Origin: a virus
Virus record (IMG/VR): IMGVR_UViG_3300028571_000013
Coordinates: 1 to 64,000 of that record
DNA length: 64,000 nucleotides
Strand: one strand, 5' to 3'
Shown: positions 1 through 7,382 of the stretch, one piece after another
Layout: each line of letters begins with the position of its first letter
Numbering within the stretch: the stretch's first letter is position 1
Notes under the pieces: generated by a model
Databases searched by the model: none
Told to the model about the DNA's origin: nothing
What the model saw: only the letters and a program-made list of their open reading frames with translations
Program-made: the position numbers and the translations under genes

Positions 1-530
1 TGTTTGTCATACATGTATTTTCCGTAATCTATGATATGACAAACTGGAGGTCTGGCGTTGGGAGCAACTTCAACCAAATCTAAATCAAAACTTCTAGCCA
101 ATTGTAGGGCGGATCTACTTTGCATTACCCCTAAATTTTTCCCATCATGAATCACTAAAACCTGAGGTATTCTAATTTGTTCGTTGCATCTGATTCGATC
201 CTTTTTTGGATTATCATCAAACCTTGAATACCTTCCAAAATTACCATTTATAGCCATTAGGGCCTGCAAATCTTCAATTTTTTTCAACCATTGATCAAAA
301 AAATAATTCGGGGATCTTACACTTTTTTTAGACTCTGACATTCCGCCGCCGGAATCTCCTTGTTGGTCTGATCCCGTTGTTTCTTCTCCACTATGGTTAT
401 CGCCATAATAGGGATGATAATAACTTAAAAAGTTTATTGCAAACTTTTTATTTTTCTTTTTCTTTTTTCTTTTTTTAGATTTTGATTCTTTAAAAAGAAG
501 CCACTCTTCCCAATTAACAAATCGCCCCAT
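1..530 (-). CDS. Translation initiation factor IF-3-like protein (N-terminal domain), C-terminus outside window
   Basis: The reading frame opens with ATG at 530 and is still open at the window edge (176 codons visible). Residues 116-176 match the IF-3 N-terminal domain almost position by position: NEQIR, then DLDLVEVAPNARPPVC and IIDYGKYMYDK. In bacteria this domain binds the 30S platform and polices initiator-tRNA selection. The first ~115 residues are not part of normal IF-3: a lysine-rich tract (about 17-29), a Gly/Ser-rich stretch (about 43-65) and a helical segment. Whether the IF-3 C-domain follows cannot be seen. It overlaps the next upstream gene by 17 bases, so the two are probably cotranscribed. 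Family assignment is firm; the role in infection is inference. Confidence 0.85.
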   Translation of the reverse strand, partial: MGRFVNWEEWLLFKESKSKKRKKKKKNKKFAINFLSYYHPYYGDNHSGEETTGSDQQGDSGGGMSESKKSVRSPNYFFDQWLKKIEDLQALMAINGNFGRYSRFDDNPKKDRIRCNEQIRIPQVLVIHDGKNLGVMQSRSALQLARSFDLDLVEVAPNARPPVCHIIDYGKYMYDK

Positions 531-750
531 AAGATTTTAATTCCTTTTTAAGCAAAAATAACTTATTGGAATATGTATCGATGTCGGCTGAGATTTGATT
601 AATTTCTGGATAGGGGTCAAAATCTTCATTTAAAGAATCATTTTCAATTCTATTCTTTATTAAACAACATTTAGACTGAGCTTCATTAAGCATTCCCAAG
701 CAAGAAAAACCTTCTTGGATCAAACTTTGAATTTTTAAGAAATCACTCAT
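514..750 (-). CDS. Hypothetical protein, 78 aa
   Basis: Not recognised. It is a short, mostly helical, Leu/Lys-rich protein with a possible coiled coil in its second half (about 45-72). An AAAGGAGAAAT Shine-Dalgarno sits just before the ATG. It lies immediately upstream of the IF-3-like gene and overlaps it, which suggests translational coupling. Confidence 0.7.
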   Translation of the reverse strand: MSDFLKIQSLIQEGFSCLGMLNEAQSKCCLIKNRIENDSLNEDFDPYPEINQISADIDTYSNKLFLLKKELKSYGAIC

Positions 751-872
751 TTTATTTCTCCTTTTTTTAGTTTAGCTAAGTTTAATTTACCCGATTCAAT
801 TAAATTCAGAACTCGTAAACTTTCTTCGGTTATTTCTTTTTTTGATTTTTCATACAAAAAAGTTATGTCCAA
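747..872 (-). CDS. Possible short ORF, 41 aa, TTG start
   Basis: An open frame of 41 codons (Lys/Glu/Leu-rich, helical) fills the gap between two genes. Its TGA overlaps the downstream ATG as ATGA, a typical coupling arrangement. No ATG is available; TTG at 872 is the best start and lacks a clear ribosome site. It could instead be the out-of-frame remnant of the C-terminus of the upstream gene. Confidence 0.3.
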   Translation of the reverse strand: MDITFLYEKSKKEITEESLRVLNLIESGKLNLAKLKKGEIK

Positions 873-1246
873 ATATCTTTTACGAAATCTTTTGAGCAAA
901 GTGTGACTACAGTGAAAGCCTGTGTGATTTGTAAAAAAATAACTGCCTCAAATGTTGTTTCTACTCTAGGATCATATCCTTCCATGAATTCAAGAGCAGA
1001 GTATCCAAAGCCTTGGTTAGCAGCGTGGTCGCTAGGGGCTTCATCAAGTTTTTGTTCTACTGTTGCTTTTTGATAACAAACTTCGTGCCAACATGATGGA
1101 TCTTTTGAACACAACGATCCATCAAAACCTGAGCCTGGGACTCTTCCGTACCCATCATAAAATCCGACGCAACCATTCATTCGAACAAACTCATCTGTCT
1201 TAATTTCGTGACCGCAACCCTTGCAGCACCAAGAAAACATTCCCAT
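863..1246 (-). CDS. Cysteine-rich small protein, possible zinc binding
   Basis: The protein has 127 aa. The N-terminus carries CCKGCGHEI (about 7-15), with further Cys and His at about 26, 46, 52 and 57 (SCWHEVC), as in small zinc ribbons. The second half is featureless. GGAG precedes the ATG by about seven bases. The family is not recognised and the function is unknown. Confidence 0.7.
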   Translation of the reverse strand: MGMFSWCCKGCGHEIKTDEFVRMNGCVGFYDGYGRVPGSGFDGSLCSKDPSCWHEVCYQKATVEQKLDEAPSDHAANQGFGYSALEFMEGYDPRVETTFEAVIFLQITQAFTVVTLCSKDFVKDIWT

Positions 1247-1267
1247 GTTGTTTCTCCTTTGTTAAAT

Positions 1268-1477
1268 TTAAATATTGTTATCTTGTTTTTTAATGTCAAC
1301 AATCGTCTGTTGTGTTGGCAAACTTAGTTCAACTATGCATAAGTGGTATGGAGTGTTTTCGTAAGAAAAATGATTAGCAACCACTTCGGCATCATTTGTG
1401 GATTCATATGGACCAAAGTATCTAACTTTAGCATTATCGTGTTCACAAATTAAAACAAATTTGGGCTTGGTGTTCAT
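1268..1477 (-). CDS. Small 'YFGPF' family protein
   Basis: The start was set at the internal ATG (MNTKPKFVLI), because the upstream extension overlaps the neighbouring gene. The core FVLI...RYFGPYES...A...HF is repeated in the gene at 21953-22141 (FVLI...KYFGPFDD...A...HF), so the two are paralogues within this genome. The fold and function are unknown. Cys/His content is low, so a metal site is unlikely. Confidence 0.65.
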   Translation of the reverse strand: MNTKPKFVLICEHDNAKVRYFGPYESTNDAEVVANHFSYENTPYHLCIVELSLPTQQTIVDIKKQDNNI

Positions 1478-1499
1478 GTGTTTGTTTTCAATCTCTAAT

Positions 1500-1844
1500 T
1501 TAATTGTTTTGCAAAATATCTTGAAGTTGCTCCGGAGGAACAAACCAAAACTTAGGCTTTCCAGATTCAAAATCTAAAACAAAAACAACATCAAACTGAG
1601 AACCCAAGTCATGAGCATTCCACACGGCCAAATTTAAATTATCAGATTCGTGTTGTGATCCTACGAGATAAGGGCTAATTTTTGTTTTAAATCTCCCGTA
1701 AAACCAATCACTCCAAAGTTTGGCATCTTTGTGATTTAGAGCAATTACTAAACCAGTCACTTCGTTGCCGTCTGGTCCTTTTTGTTTCCAAAAAACTGGT
1801 TTGCTATTTTGAATTAAAATGTAAACACCATCAAGAACATACAT
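1500..1844 (-). CDS. Hypothetical protein, ~114 aa
   Basis: Not recognised. ATG at 1844 is preferred over the longer TTG start because GAGGAAA lies 8-14 bases before it. The protein is a mixed alpha/beta type rich in Trp and Phe (VFWKQK, LWSDWFYGRF, KFWFVPPEQ). Its start overlaps the 3' end of the UvdE-like gene, consistent with one operon. Confidence 0.65.
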   Translation of the reverse strand: MYVLDGVYILIQNSKPVFWKQKGPDGNEVTGLVIALNHKDAKLWSDWFYGRFKTKISPYLVGSQHESDNLNLAVWNAHDLGSQFDVVFVLDFESGKPKFWFVPPEQLQDILQNN

Positions 1845-2625
1845 AAGTTTTTTCCTCAAGTAACGAAGATTTAGCGAATTGTTCTGCGTATTTTTGAATC
1901 GCTTTATCTTTTGCTTTTAACTCAAAATCACAATCGAAGTCCAATCCATAAGTGTCAAATTTGTTAATCGCATAATCAGCGTGGGCACGAGGGTTATTGC
2001 CCTCTTTGCTTTCGCTGTAATGAAACAATGGCTTGGTGTCCCATGTATCGAAACACGCCTTGATTGCTTCTTCTTCAGTCATATTTTCGGGATGACAAGC
2101 ATGGTGAAGATAATCGAAAGTGATCGGCAAACGAGTTTTTTCATGAAACTCCATCAATTGTCGAACGCTCCAACAATTAAGTTTGTCATCATTTTCGACT
2201 ACTAAACGAGACTTGCAATTGTCATCAAGTTTTTCGAAGTTAGACAAAAACCGATCAATCACTTCATCATTTGAACCGGCTCTGTTGTTGATATGAAGGT
2301 TCATGGGGTTAACATGACTTGCTTCACAACCAATGCGATCAAAGAAACGACTATAAAAATTAAGTTCTTGAATCGTCTTGTCTACGGCAGCAGTGTTGGT
2401 TGAAGCCAATACATTATACTCGCTGGGATGCGCAGATATTCTTACTCCGCTTGTCAACACTGTATTTTTTAGCCGATCAAACGATTGCTCAATCTGTTCG
2501 TAATTTGGCAAATCTGATAGTGACGTTGAAACTTCATCACAAGTAATTAGCGGAAACAAATCGCTGCTAACTCTATAGCAATAGTCGTTCTCGGCACAAT
2601 ATTTAATGGCCTCGTCAGTGACCAC
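1831..2625 (-). CDS. uvdE-like: UV-damage endonuclease (UvdE/UvsE family), N-terminally short
   Basis: The enzyme nicks DNA 5' of UV photoproducts and abasic sites. Family motifs are visible in order: YRVSSDLFP (about 17-25), ISAHPSEYNVLAS (63-75), a central NPMNLHI (106-112), VVENDDK (142-148) and FDYLHHACHP (170-179), followed by FHYSESKEG (201-209). These are the metal-binding strands of the TIM barrel. The usual first beta strand (the RxGY start) and about 35-40 residues are missing: the frame begins with GTG within a copy of the 19-bp repeated motif that joins the preceding HTH gene. It may be a truncated but active enzyme or a decaying gene. Confidence 0.85.
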   Translation of the reverse strand: MVTDEAIKYCAENDYCYRVSSDLFPLITCDEVSTSLSDLPNYEQIEQSFDRLKNTVLTSGVRISAHPSEYNVLASTNTAAVDKTIQELNFYSRFFDRIGCEASHVNPMNLHINNRAGSNDEVIDRFLSNFEKLDDNCKSRLVVENDDKLNCWSVRQLMEFHEKTRLPITFDYLHHACHPENMTEEEAIKACFDTWDTKPLFHYSESKEGNNPRAHADYAINKFDTYGLDFDCDFELKAKDKAIQKYAEQFAKSSLLEEKTYVCS

Positions 2626-2644
2626 AATGTACCGGGAGGAAACT
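2626..2644 (-). promoter_or_regulatory. 19-bp repeated motif, copy 1 (divergent 3' end)
   Basis: On the - strand this reads AGTTTCCTCCCGGTACATT. It is the first of six copies of AGTTTCYTYNYGGTACGCT. It overlaps the stop codon of the HTH gene and touches the GTG of the UvdE-like gene. The last three bases differ from all other copies. Confidence 0.6.
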
Positions 2645-3174
2645 TACGAATCTAAGGCTCTATTAATTTTGTATATTGTTGTATCTAATTTTTCTGCTAA
2701 TTCTTGTTTTGATAAATTAAGGTTTTCATAGACCTCAATAATTAATTTATTTTCTTGATTTATTTCTTTGTACTGATTTAAATCTTTTTTTCTCCCAACA
2801 AGTTGATTTTTATTCGCCAGTTGTCTAGCTCTTTCTCTTGTTATGCCTAGTTCTCTAGCCCATTGACTAAGATTTTTACCTTCTATTAGACGACCAACCT
2901 TTGGAATAACACCAGTTTTAATAACCTTTTTAAATTCACCACTCTTAATTAACTTTATTATCTTTGATTTTGAAGTATTGAGCTTCTCAGCCCATTCTTT
3001 TGAAGAATGTCCAAAATATTTTGGATACTGTTTAATCTTAGGCTGCCAAACACCATCTATCACAGCTTCAAGCTGATTTATTTTTTTGAGCTGATATATA
3101 CGAGGAACAGAAAGATTTAATTCTTTTGCCCACTGTTTTGCAGACTTACCACGGACCAGATCTGTTTTTATCAT
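2644..3174 (-). CDS. Protein with tandem helix-turn-helix repeats
   Basis: The protein has 176 aa built of about four repeated HTH-like units: QWAKELNLSVPRIYQLKK, EWAEKLNTSKSKIIKLIK, QWARELGITRERARQLANK and ELAEKLDTTIYKINRAL. Two linker segments are also alike (IDGVWQPKIKQYPKYFG versus IKTGVIPKVGRLIEG). The third unit resembles sigma-70 region 4 and MerR recognition helices. It is probably a DNA-binding regulator or the DNA-reading part of a mobile element. No nuclease motif is present. Confidence 0.7.
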   Translation of the reverse strand: MIKTDLVRGKSAKQWAKELNLSVPRIYQLKKINQLEAVIDGVWQPKIKQYPKYFGHSSKEWAEKLNTSKSKIIKLIKSGEFKKVIKTGVIPKVGRLIEGKNLSQWARELGITRERARQLANKNQLVGRKKDLNQYKEINQENKLIIEVYENLNLSKQELAEKLDTTIYKINRALDS

Positions 3175-3176
3175 GA

Positions 3177-3929
3177 TTAATTTACAAAAGAACTGTTTTC
3201 AAAATCTATTTCGTTTCTTACTTCTTTAAACTTTAATCCAATCACAACATTCTTGGGATCGTAATATCTCATATCATACTCATCGCCATTCACAACATCA
3301 AAATCCCAAAATTTCTCTGGAACTATATCTTTAAAAACAACAGCTACCCTAGTGCTGTCTATATTCAAGGCGTTCAAACAATCTTCTTTATTTTCTCCGC
3401 TGTAGCTGAATGTTATGTCGTAATTAGAATACTTTTTAGCGAGATCTATTCTTCTGTATAGCTTTGTATAGTCATAGAATTGATTTTCATTAAAAATTTC
3501 TAATATATTTTTGTCACCCAAGACAAACTGCTCTGGCGATATATCGCTGGTATTATTCAGTCTAACCGAAAACCTTTGATTCTGTCTAGTGGCTTTTTCT
3601 CTTACCGCTTGGATTTCATCAATCATCCAACGCATAAAGAAATCTCTATTTTCAAAAAATAATTTAGTCTTAGCGATCCTGGATTTATTTATCTTGTTTG
3701 CTTTGACGTCTATTTTATTCAGTCCAGATTCATGCAAACAAGCTCTTGTGCAATCTTTTGTTCTGAGGGGACAAACTTCATAACCAGATATGTCTGCTGG
3801 GGCTAAATAAAGCGAATACGTAAGTTCATTATACTTATAGGCTTTTATGTGTTTTGCAGTAAGATTAACAGAGCCTAAATAAGAAATTCCAGTTTCTTTG
3901 ACTGCCTGGGATCGGTTTTTATAAATCAC
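3177..3929 (-). CDS. gp88-like phage protein
   Basis: The protein has 250 aa. Its N-terminus resembles the phage 'gene product 88' family: SLYLAPADISGYEVCP followed by a Cys cluster (CPLRTKDCTRACLHESG, about 53-69). A second, more diverged member lies at 32558-33271 (CPPSC...DGCYAEA). The family is common in phages and plasmids; function is not known. A metal or Fe-S site at the Cys cluster is a reasonable guess. Confidence 0.6.
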   Translation of the reverse strand: MIYKNRSQAVKETGISYLGSVNLTAKHIKAYKYNELTYSLYLAPADISGYEVCPLRTKDCTRACLHESGLNKIDVKANKINKSRIAKTKLFFENRDFFMRWMIDEIQAVREKATRQNQRFSVRLNNTSDISPEQFVLGDKNILEIFNENQFYDYTKLYRRIDLAKKYSNYDITFSYSGENKEDCLNALNIDSTRVAVVFKDIVPEKFWDFDVVNGDEYDMRYYDPKNVVIGLKFKEVRNEIDFENSSFVN

Positions 3930-3940
3930 TTTCTCACCTA

Positions 3941-3980
3941 AAAAATAAAAAGACGCCCAAGTTTTTCAACCAGAGCGTCC
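3941..3980 (-). terminator. Rho-independent terminator after the 4008-4226 gene
   Basis: On the - strand a GGACGC/GCGTC(T) stem is followed by TTTTTATTTTTT. It sits about 30 bases past the stop codon of the small gene upstream. Confidence 0.7.
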
Positions 3981-4007
3981 AATTTAGACCATTTTATAAA
4001 AAATAGA

Positions 4008-4226
4008 TCAGAGTTCAACAACGTTTGCGTAATCAGCAACGGTTTGAATAACGTCGGTGAATGTATCACCGTCTTTTAGTCTGCTGACCATTTTGTAACC
4101 GCTGTTCTTAACAAGAACCATATCCATTGTTCTTTGGATGCTGTTGCCATTGACAAGAACGTCTAAAGAACCTTCTGTCCCGAGGTTTACAACATCGGGA
4201 GTTAGTTTAACTGCATAGCTAGCCAT
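4008..4226 (-). CDS. Hypothetical protein, 72 aa
   Basis: The start is set at MASYAVKL because TAAGGAGAATAATT precedes this ATG; the longer frame has no ribosome site. The protein looks all-beta (VVNLGTEGSLDVLVNGNSI) with a Leu-containing tail. It has its own terminator, so it may be expressed alone and strongly. It is not recognised. Confidence 0.75.
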   Translation of the reverse strand: MASYAVKLTPDVVNLGTEGSLDVLVNGNSIQRTMDMVLVKNSGYKMVSRLKDGDTFTDVIQTVADYANVVEL

Positions 4227-4329
4227 AATTATTCTCCTTAATTTAAGATCTTTAGAAGAAAACATTTCTTCTATAAGTATATAGAATTCTTTTATTTAAA
4301 AAATTTACAATAAAATGGATAGCTAATGT

Positions 4330-4929
4330 ATGGGTGGGTTATTTTACTTCATTGTGTTTCTGCTTTTTTCCCCAATATTCTTAATTTATTTGATTTGTTG
4401 CTTGTTTTTACCGCTGTTTAAGAGCGGCAAAATCGATAAATCGAACGGCAGAAAAAAGATTTTTATAATAAAAGATGCTATTCATTCTGATTACGTTTTT
4501 GAATCAAAAGATTGGCTAAATGTATTCGAAACTGATAAGAGATACGTTTCAATAGGTTGGGGTGACAGGTCAATATTCTTGGAGACACAAAAGTGGTCAG
4601 ATCTAAAGATTGAAAATTTCGTCAAAGCTTTCTTTGGATTAAATAAAACCGTATTAAGAGTAGACTTTTTGGATGAAATTCCCGAAGAAAAAAGATCGAA
4701 AGAGTTCACTGTAAACAAAAAACAATTCAATATATTAAAGAAGCATGTAACAAATTCGCACAATAAACAAAAAATAAAAAAAGAAGATTGGCATTATCAA
4801 ACTGGCGACTTTTATGAGTCAAATCTAAAGTATAACTGTATCACAAACTGTAATAACTGGATTAATGCCGGATTAAGAAAGTGTGGTTTATCAAACAGAA
4901 TTTGGTGTCCGTTAAGCTTTTGGGTTTAA
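4330..4929 (+). CDS. DUF2459-family membrane-anchored protein
   Basis: This is the only + strand gene in the left third. Residues 3-31 form an N-terminal membrane segment. Family signatures follow: IFIIKDAIHSDYVF (about 44-57), VSIGWGDRSIFLET (about 72-85) and YNCITNCNNWINAGLRKCG near the C-terminus. DUF2459 proteins are bacterial proteins of unknown function; the His, Asp and Cys residues are conserved here. It may be a host-acquired gene that acts at the membrane. It is convergent with the gene at 4926-5285, with the stop codons overlapping by four bases. Confidence 0.75.
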   Translation: MGGLFYFIVFLLFSPIFLIYLICCLFLPLFKSGKIDKSNGRKKIFIIKDAIHSDYVFESKDWLNVFETDKRYVSIGWGDRSIFLETQKWSDLKIENFVKAFFGLNKTVLRVDFLDEIPEEKRSKEFTVNKKQFNILKKHVTNSHNKQKIKKEDWHYQTGDFYESNLKYNCITNCNNWINAGLRKCGLSNRIWCPLSFWV

Positions 4930-5285
4930 TTTTCAAAAGATCCAAGAACAACCAGTTTTTGAGCATTTTCTCTGGTTGTCAAAACAAAAAAACGACCAAT
5001 TGAATCACCATGAGCCGAATGATATTCCGTTCGAAAAATTATTTTATTTTTAATTCTATGCTGTTCTCTGTTGATTAGATTTAATAGTGTGATTTCTAGT
5101 TCGCCTGAATCACATATTGGTATTAGCTCTATGTTATTTTTATCAAGAAAACAAGACCAATTTTGCAAAATTTCACTACTTGTAACTTTTACTGATAAAT
5201 TTGATGAAATTAAATAAGCTTGCTGTATGTATTTTCTTTGCAAAATATCAGATAGGTCACCAATAAGCTTGTCTAAATTGTCCAT
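4926..5285 (-). CDS. Hypothetical protein, 119 aa
   Basis: Not recognised. It is mixed alpha/beta with a helical N-terminus (about 1-30). It begins at the stop codon of the ligase-like gene (ATG overlap), so it is probably translated with it. Confidence 0.65.
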   Translation of the reverse strand: MDNLDKLIGDLSDILQRKYIQQAYLISSNLSVKVTSSEILQNWSCFLDKNNIELIPICDSGELEITLLNLINREQHRIKNKIIFRTEYHSAHGDSIGRFFVLTTRENAQKLVVLGSFEN

Positions 5286-5914
5286 TAAAATTGATATTTC
5301 TTAGATGGGTGTCGAAACTTAATCTGCCAAGAGCTGTTGTTACTTGCAGAATAACAATCCTTGAGAATTGCATCCTTCTTTTTGAGAACAAAACCTTCGT
5401 CTACCGTTTTGTCTTCAATATTCTTAAACATATCATACATACCACCTTCAAAATTTCGAGCCAACAAAAACCTAGGCTCAATCTCATAATGGGAATACAT
5501 CTGCTGCTTGTGATCTGCCTGAAAGATTTCCTTAAGAAGATTTTGGCGATCCACGAACTTTGAGCCATAAAGTTCTTCAGAATTGTGCACAAGAATATCA
5601 AAAATATAAACTGTGTCCTTGATATTTACTGTCTTTGAATGAAGAACTTCACCCACAAGAACGTGCCACTTATTCGCAGGAAGATACTTGGCAAAACAAC
5701 CGTGGAAATACTCCGAAAATACCCACTGCTTATGCTTATCATTATGCCTTGTCATTGCAATAAAATCAGTAGGATGATTTATTGCAAAAATACTGCAAGT
5801 TCCATTCTTTTTGTATTGACCCACAAAACCATGCTTTTCATAGTATGAAATTCTGTCTGGGGTTAAAGCATTTTCTGGTCGTGGAGGATAGAGATACTTG
5901 AAGGAATTATACAT
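5285..5914 (-). CDS. ATP-dependent polynucleotide ligase, core domain only
   Basis: The protein has 209 aa. Nucleotidyltransferase motifs are present: motif I YKKNG with the likely adenylated Lys35, motif III GEV...IFDIL (88-108), motif IV EGFVLKK (173-179) and motif V WQIKF (196-200). The C-terminal OB domain of full-size ligases is absent. Small core-only DNA or RNA ligases are known in phages, so it probably seals nicks in DNA or repairs RNA. A second ligase lies at 18794-19879. A copy of the 19-bp motif lies 36 bases before the ATG. Confidence 0.8.
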   Translation of the reverse strand: MYNSFKYLYPPRPENALTPDRISYYEKHGFVGQYKKNGTCSIFAINHPTDFIAMTRHNDKHKQWVFSEYFHGCFAKYLPANKWHVLVGEVLHSKTVNIKDTVYIFDILVHNSEELYGSKFVDRQNLLKEIFQADHKQQMYSHYEIEPRFLLARNFEGGMYDMFKNIEDKTVDEGFVLKKKDAILKDCYSASNNSSWQIKFRHPSKKYQF

Positions 5915-5949
5915 ATATTTCTCTTGTTGGTGTTTCCTGCCACCAACAG

Positions 5950-5968
5950 AGCGTACCGGGAGGAAACT
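5950..5968 (-). promoter_or_regulatory. 19-bp repeated motif, copy 2
   Basis: The - strand reads AGTTTCCTCCCGGTACGCT. It lies between the lipoprotein stop and the ligase start. Here the preceding bases (CCGGGAG) pair with CTCCCGG to make a perfect 7-bp hairpin, which other copies lack. Confidence 0.65.
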
Positions 5969-5975
5969 CCCGGCA

Positions 5976-6155
5976 TCAATTTTTTAGTTTTCTACAAATA
6001 CATTTATCGCAACAAGGTTCGCCAGGAATACATCTAAGTCCATCGCATTGATTTTTGCATTCAGGACCGCATTTTTCGTCTCCACATTTACAAGAAACTT
6101 CTTTACATCCAATGCAAAATAATGATAAAAGTAAAATTAAAAAAAATGTTCTCAT
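5976..6155 (-). CDS. Small cysteine-rich lipoprotein, 59 aa
   Basis: Residues 1-16 form a hydrophobic signal segment and FCIGC (13-17) is a plausible lipobox, so Cys17 would be lipidated. The mature part carries ten more Cys residues in pairs (CKC, CC, CIC), as in a disulfide knot or metal-binding peptide. It presumably sits on the periplasmic side of a host membrane, a place where phages put superinfection-exclusion lipoproteins. The role is inferred. Confidence 0.75.
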   Translation of the reverse strand: MRTFFLILLLSLFCIGCKEVSCKCGDEKCGPECKNQCDGLRCIPGEPCCDKCICRKLKN

Positions 6156-6170
6156 GAAATATTTAGTATT

Positions 6171-7382
6171 TCAAGATCCATAATTGCTATAATTTATTTC
6201 ATATTCATTAAAAATATTATTTAACTGTTCTTTTTCGATATCTGACAGTTCTCTTTTTACAACAATATCAACTTTTAAATTATCAAATTTCACCTGGACG
6301 ATATCTTGCTTAAAACCCAGTTTAGAGACTTGTTGTTTTATAGATGTTAATTTTGTTGTTCCTTTTAAACCAAACGGTCTATTTTCAAGCATCTTAAAAG
6401 AACGATACAATCTACCACAATCACATCTTTGATAATCATCAGATATTTTACAAAGATCTCCATTCCAATAACGAATAAAAGGAGCGGGTAAAGAGAAGTA
6501 ATCTGTACTTATCATTTTATTATTTTCACCCTCTTCAACCCAACTTAAATTATCCATCAAATGATAAGTTCCAAATTTACATGTAAAAAATGTTGCTCCG
6601 CCATCCCAGCATCTCATATGATCACAAAAATTATCGATATATTCATTTTCTTTCAAATAATAAGCATCTTGCTTTATCAAAAACTCTCCTGTATGACTCA
6701 GTAATTTGCAGAGTTTGTTTGTATAATTAAATTTTTTTAAATAAAAACAAAGAGTGTTTATTGAAGGTCCGGTTGATATAATCACATCGAATGATTTGTT
6801 TTCTATGAATTCGAATAACTTTTTATGCCAAACATCTGGATTTTCGATATAATCATTAAAATTAACAAAATATCTTTTGCTACTTATAGATTTGTGAGTA
6901 TGCATTGTAAAATCAGAGTCACCATTCTGCTCTACACCAAACTCTTCTATTTTAGGGTTATAAGGCAGTTTCATTAAAACCAATATACTGATATCTTTTC
7001 TGGAGATATCAAACTCATCCAATATCATCCCGTATTGATGATCATCTTCTATATGACTTATATACTTGCTCCAAATGCTATATGAAAAGGGGTCGCCGGT
7101 TGTGCTACCACTTGTTGAAAAATTTTGTGATTGTTCTTTCAACTCTTCAACATACCAATCATCTTTATTCAACAAATCTTTTCTATTGTATGTTTTGACG
7201 CCATCATGATTTTTATAAACTAAGCTTTTATTTACTGCCCAATCTTCTACGTTATTCTTTAATTTCTCCACTACTCTTCTGACAATAATCTCTTCTGAAA
7301 ACATCAATCTATGAGCAAATTTAGAATAAGCTTCTATTGTTTGAATTGGACCTAGTTCGGTGTTTAAAAACTGTTCAATCAA
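6171..7382 (-). CDS. PaaK/CapK-like AMP-forming adenylate ligase
   Basis: The protein has 403 aa and belongs to the adenylate-forming (ANL) superfamily in the phenylacetate-CoA ligase/CapK branch. The phosphate loop is STSGSTTGDP (89-98). Further motifs are LLSHTGEFL, CWDGGATFF, the FIRYWNGDLCKI segment and a C-terminal CDCGR, all typical of the branch. CapK-type proteins are found in polysaccharide clusters. The next gene upstream is a glycosyltransferase and the two overlap by four bases, so they may act together on a cell-surface or virion glycan. The substrate is unknown. Confidence 0.8.
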   Translation of the reverse strand: MIEQFLNTELGPIQTIEAYSKFAHRLMFSEEIIVRRVVEKLKNNVEDWAVNKSLVYKNHDGVKTYNRKDLLNKDDWYVEELKEQSQNFSTSGSTTGDPFSYSIWSKYISHIEDDHQYGMILDEFDISRKDISILVLMKLPYNPKIEEFGVEQNGDSDFTMHTHKSISSKRYFVNFNDYIENPDVWHKKLFEFIENKSFDVIISTGPSINTLCFYLKKFNYTNKLCKLLSHTGEFLIKQDAYYLKENEYIDNFCDHMRCWDGGATFFTCKFGTYHLMDNLSWVEEGENNKMISTDYFSLPAPFIRYWNGDLCKISDDYQRCDCGRLYRSFKMLENRPFGLKGTTKLTSIKQQVSKLGFKQDIVQVKFDNLKVDIVVKRELSDIEKEQLNNIFNEYEINYSNYGS

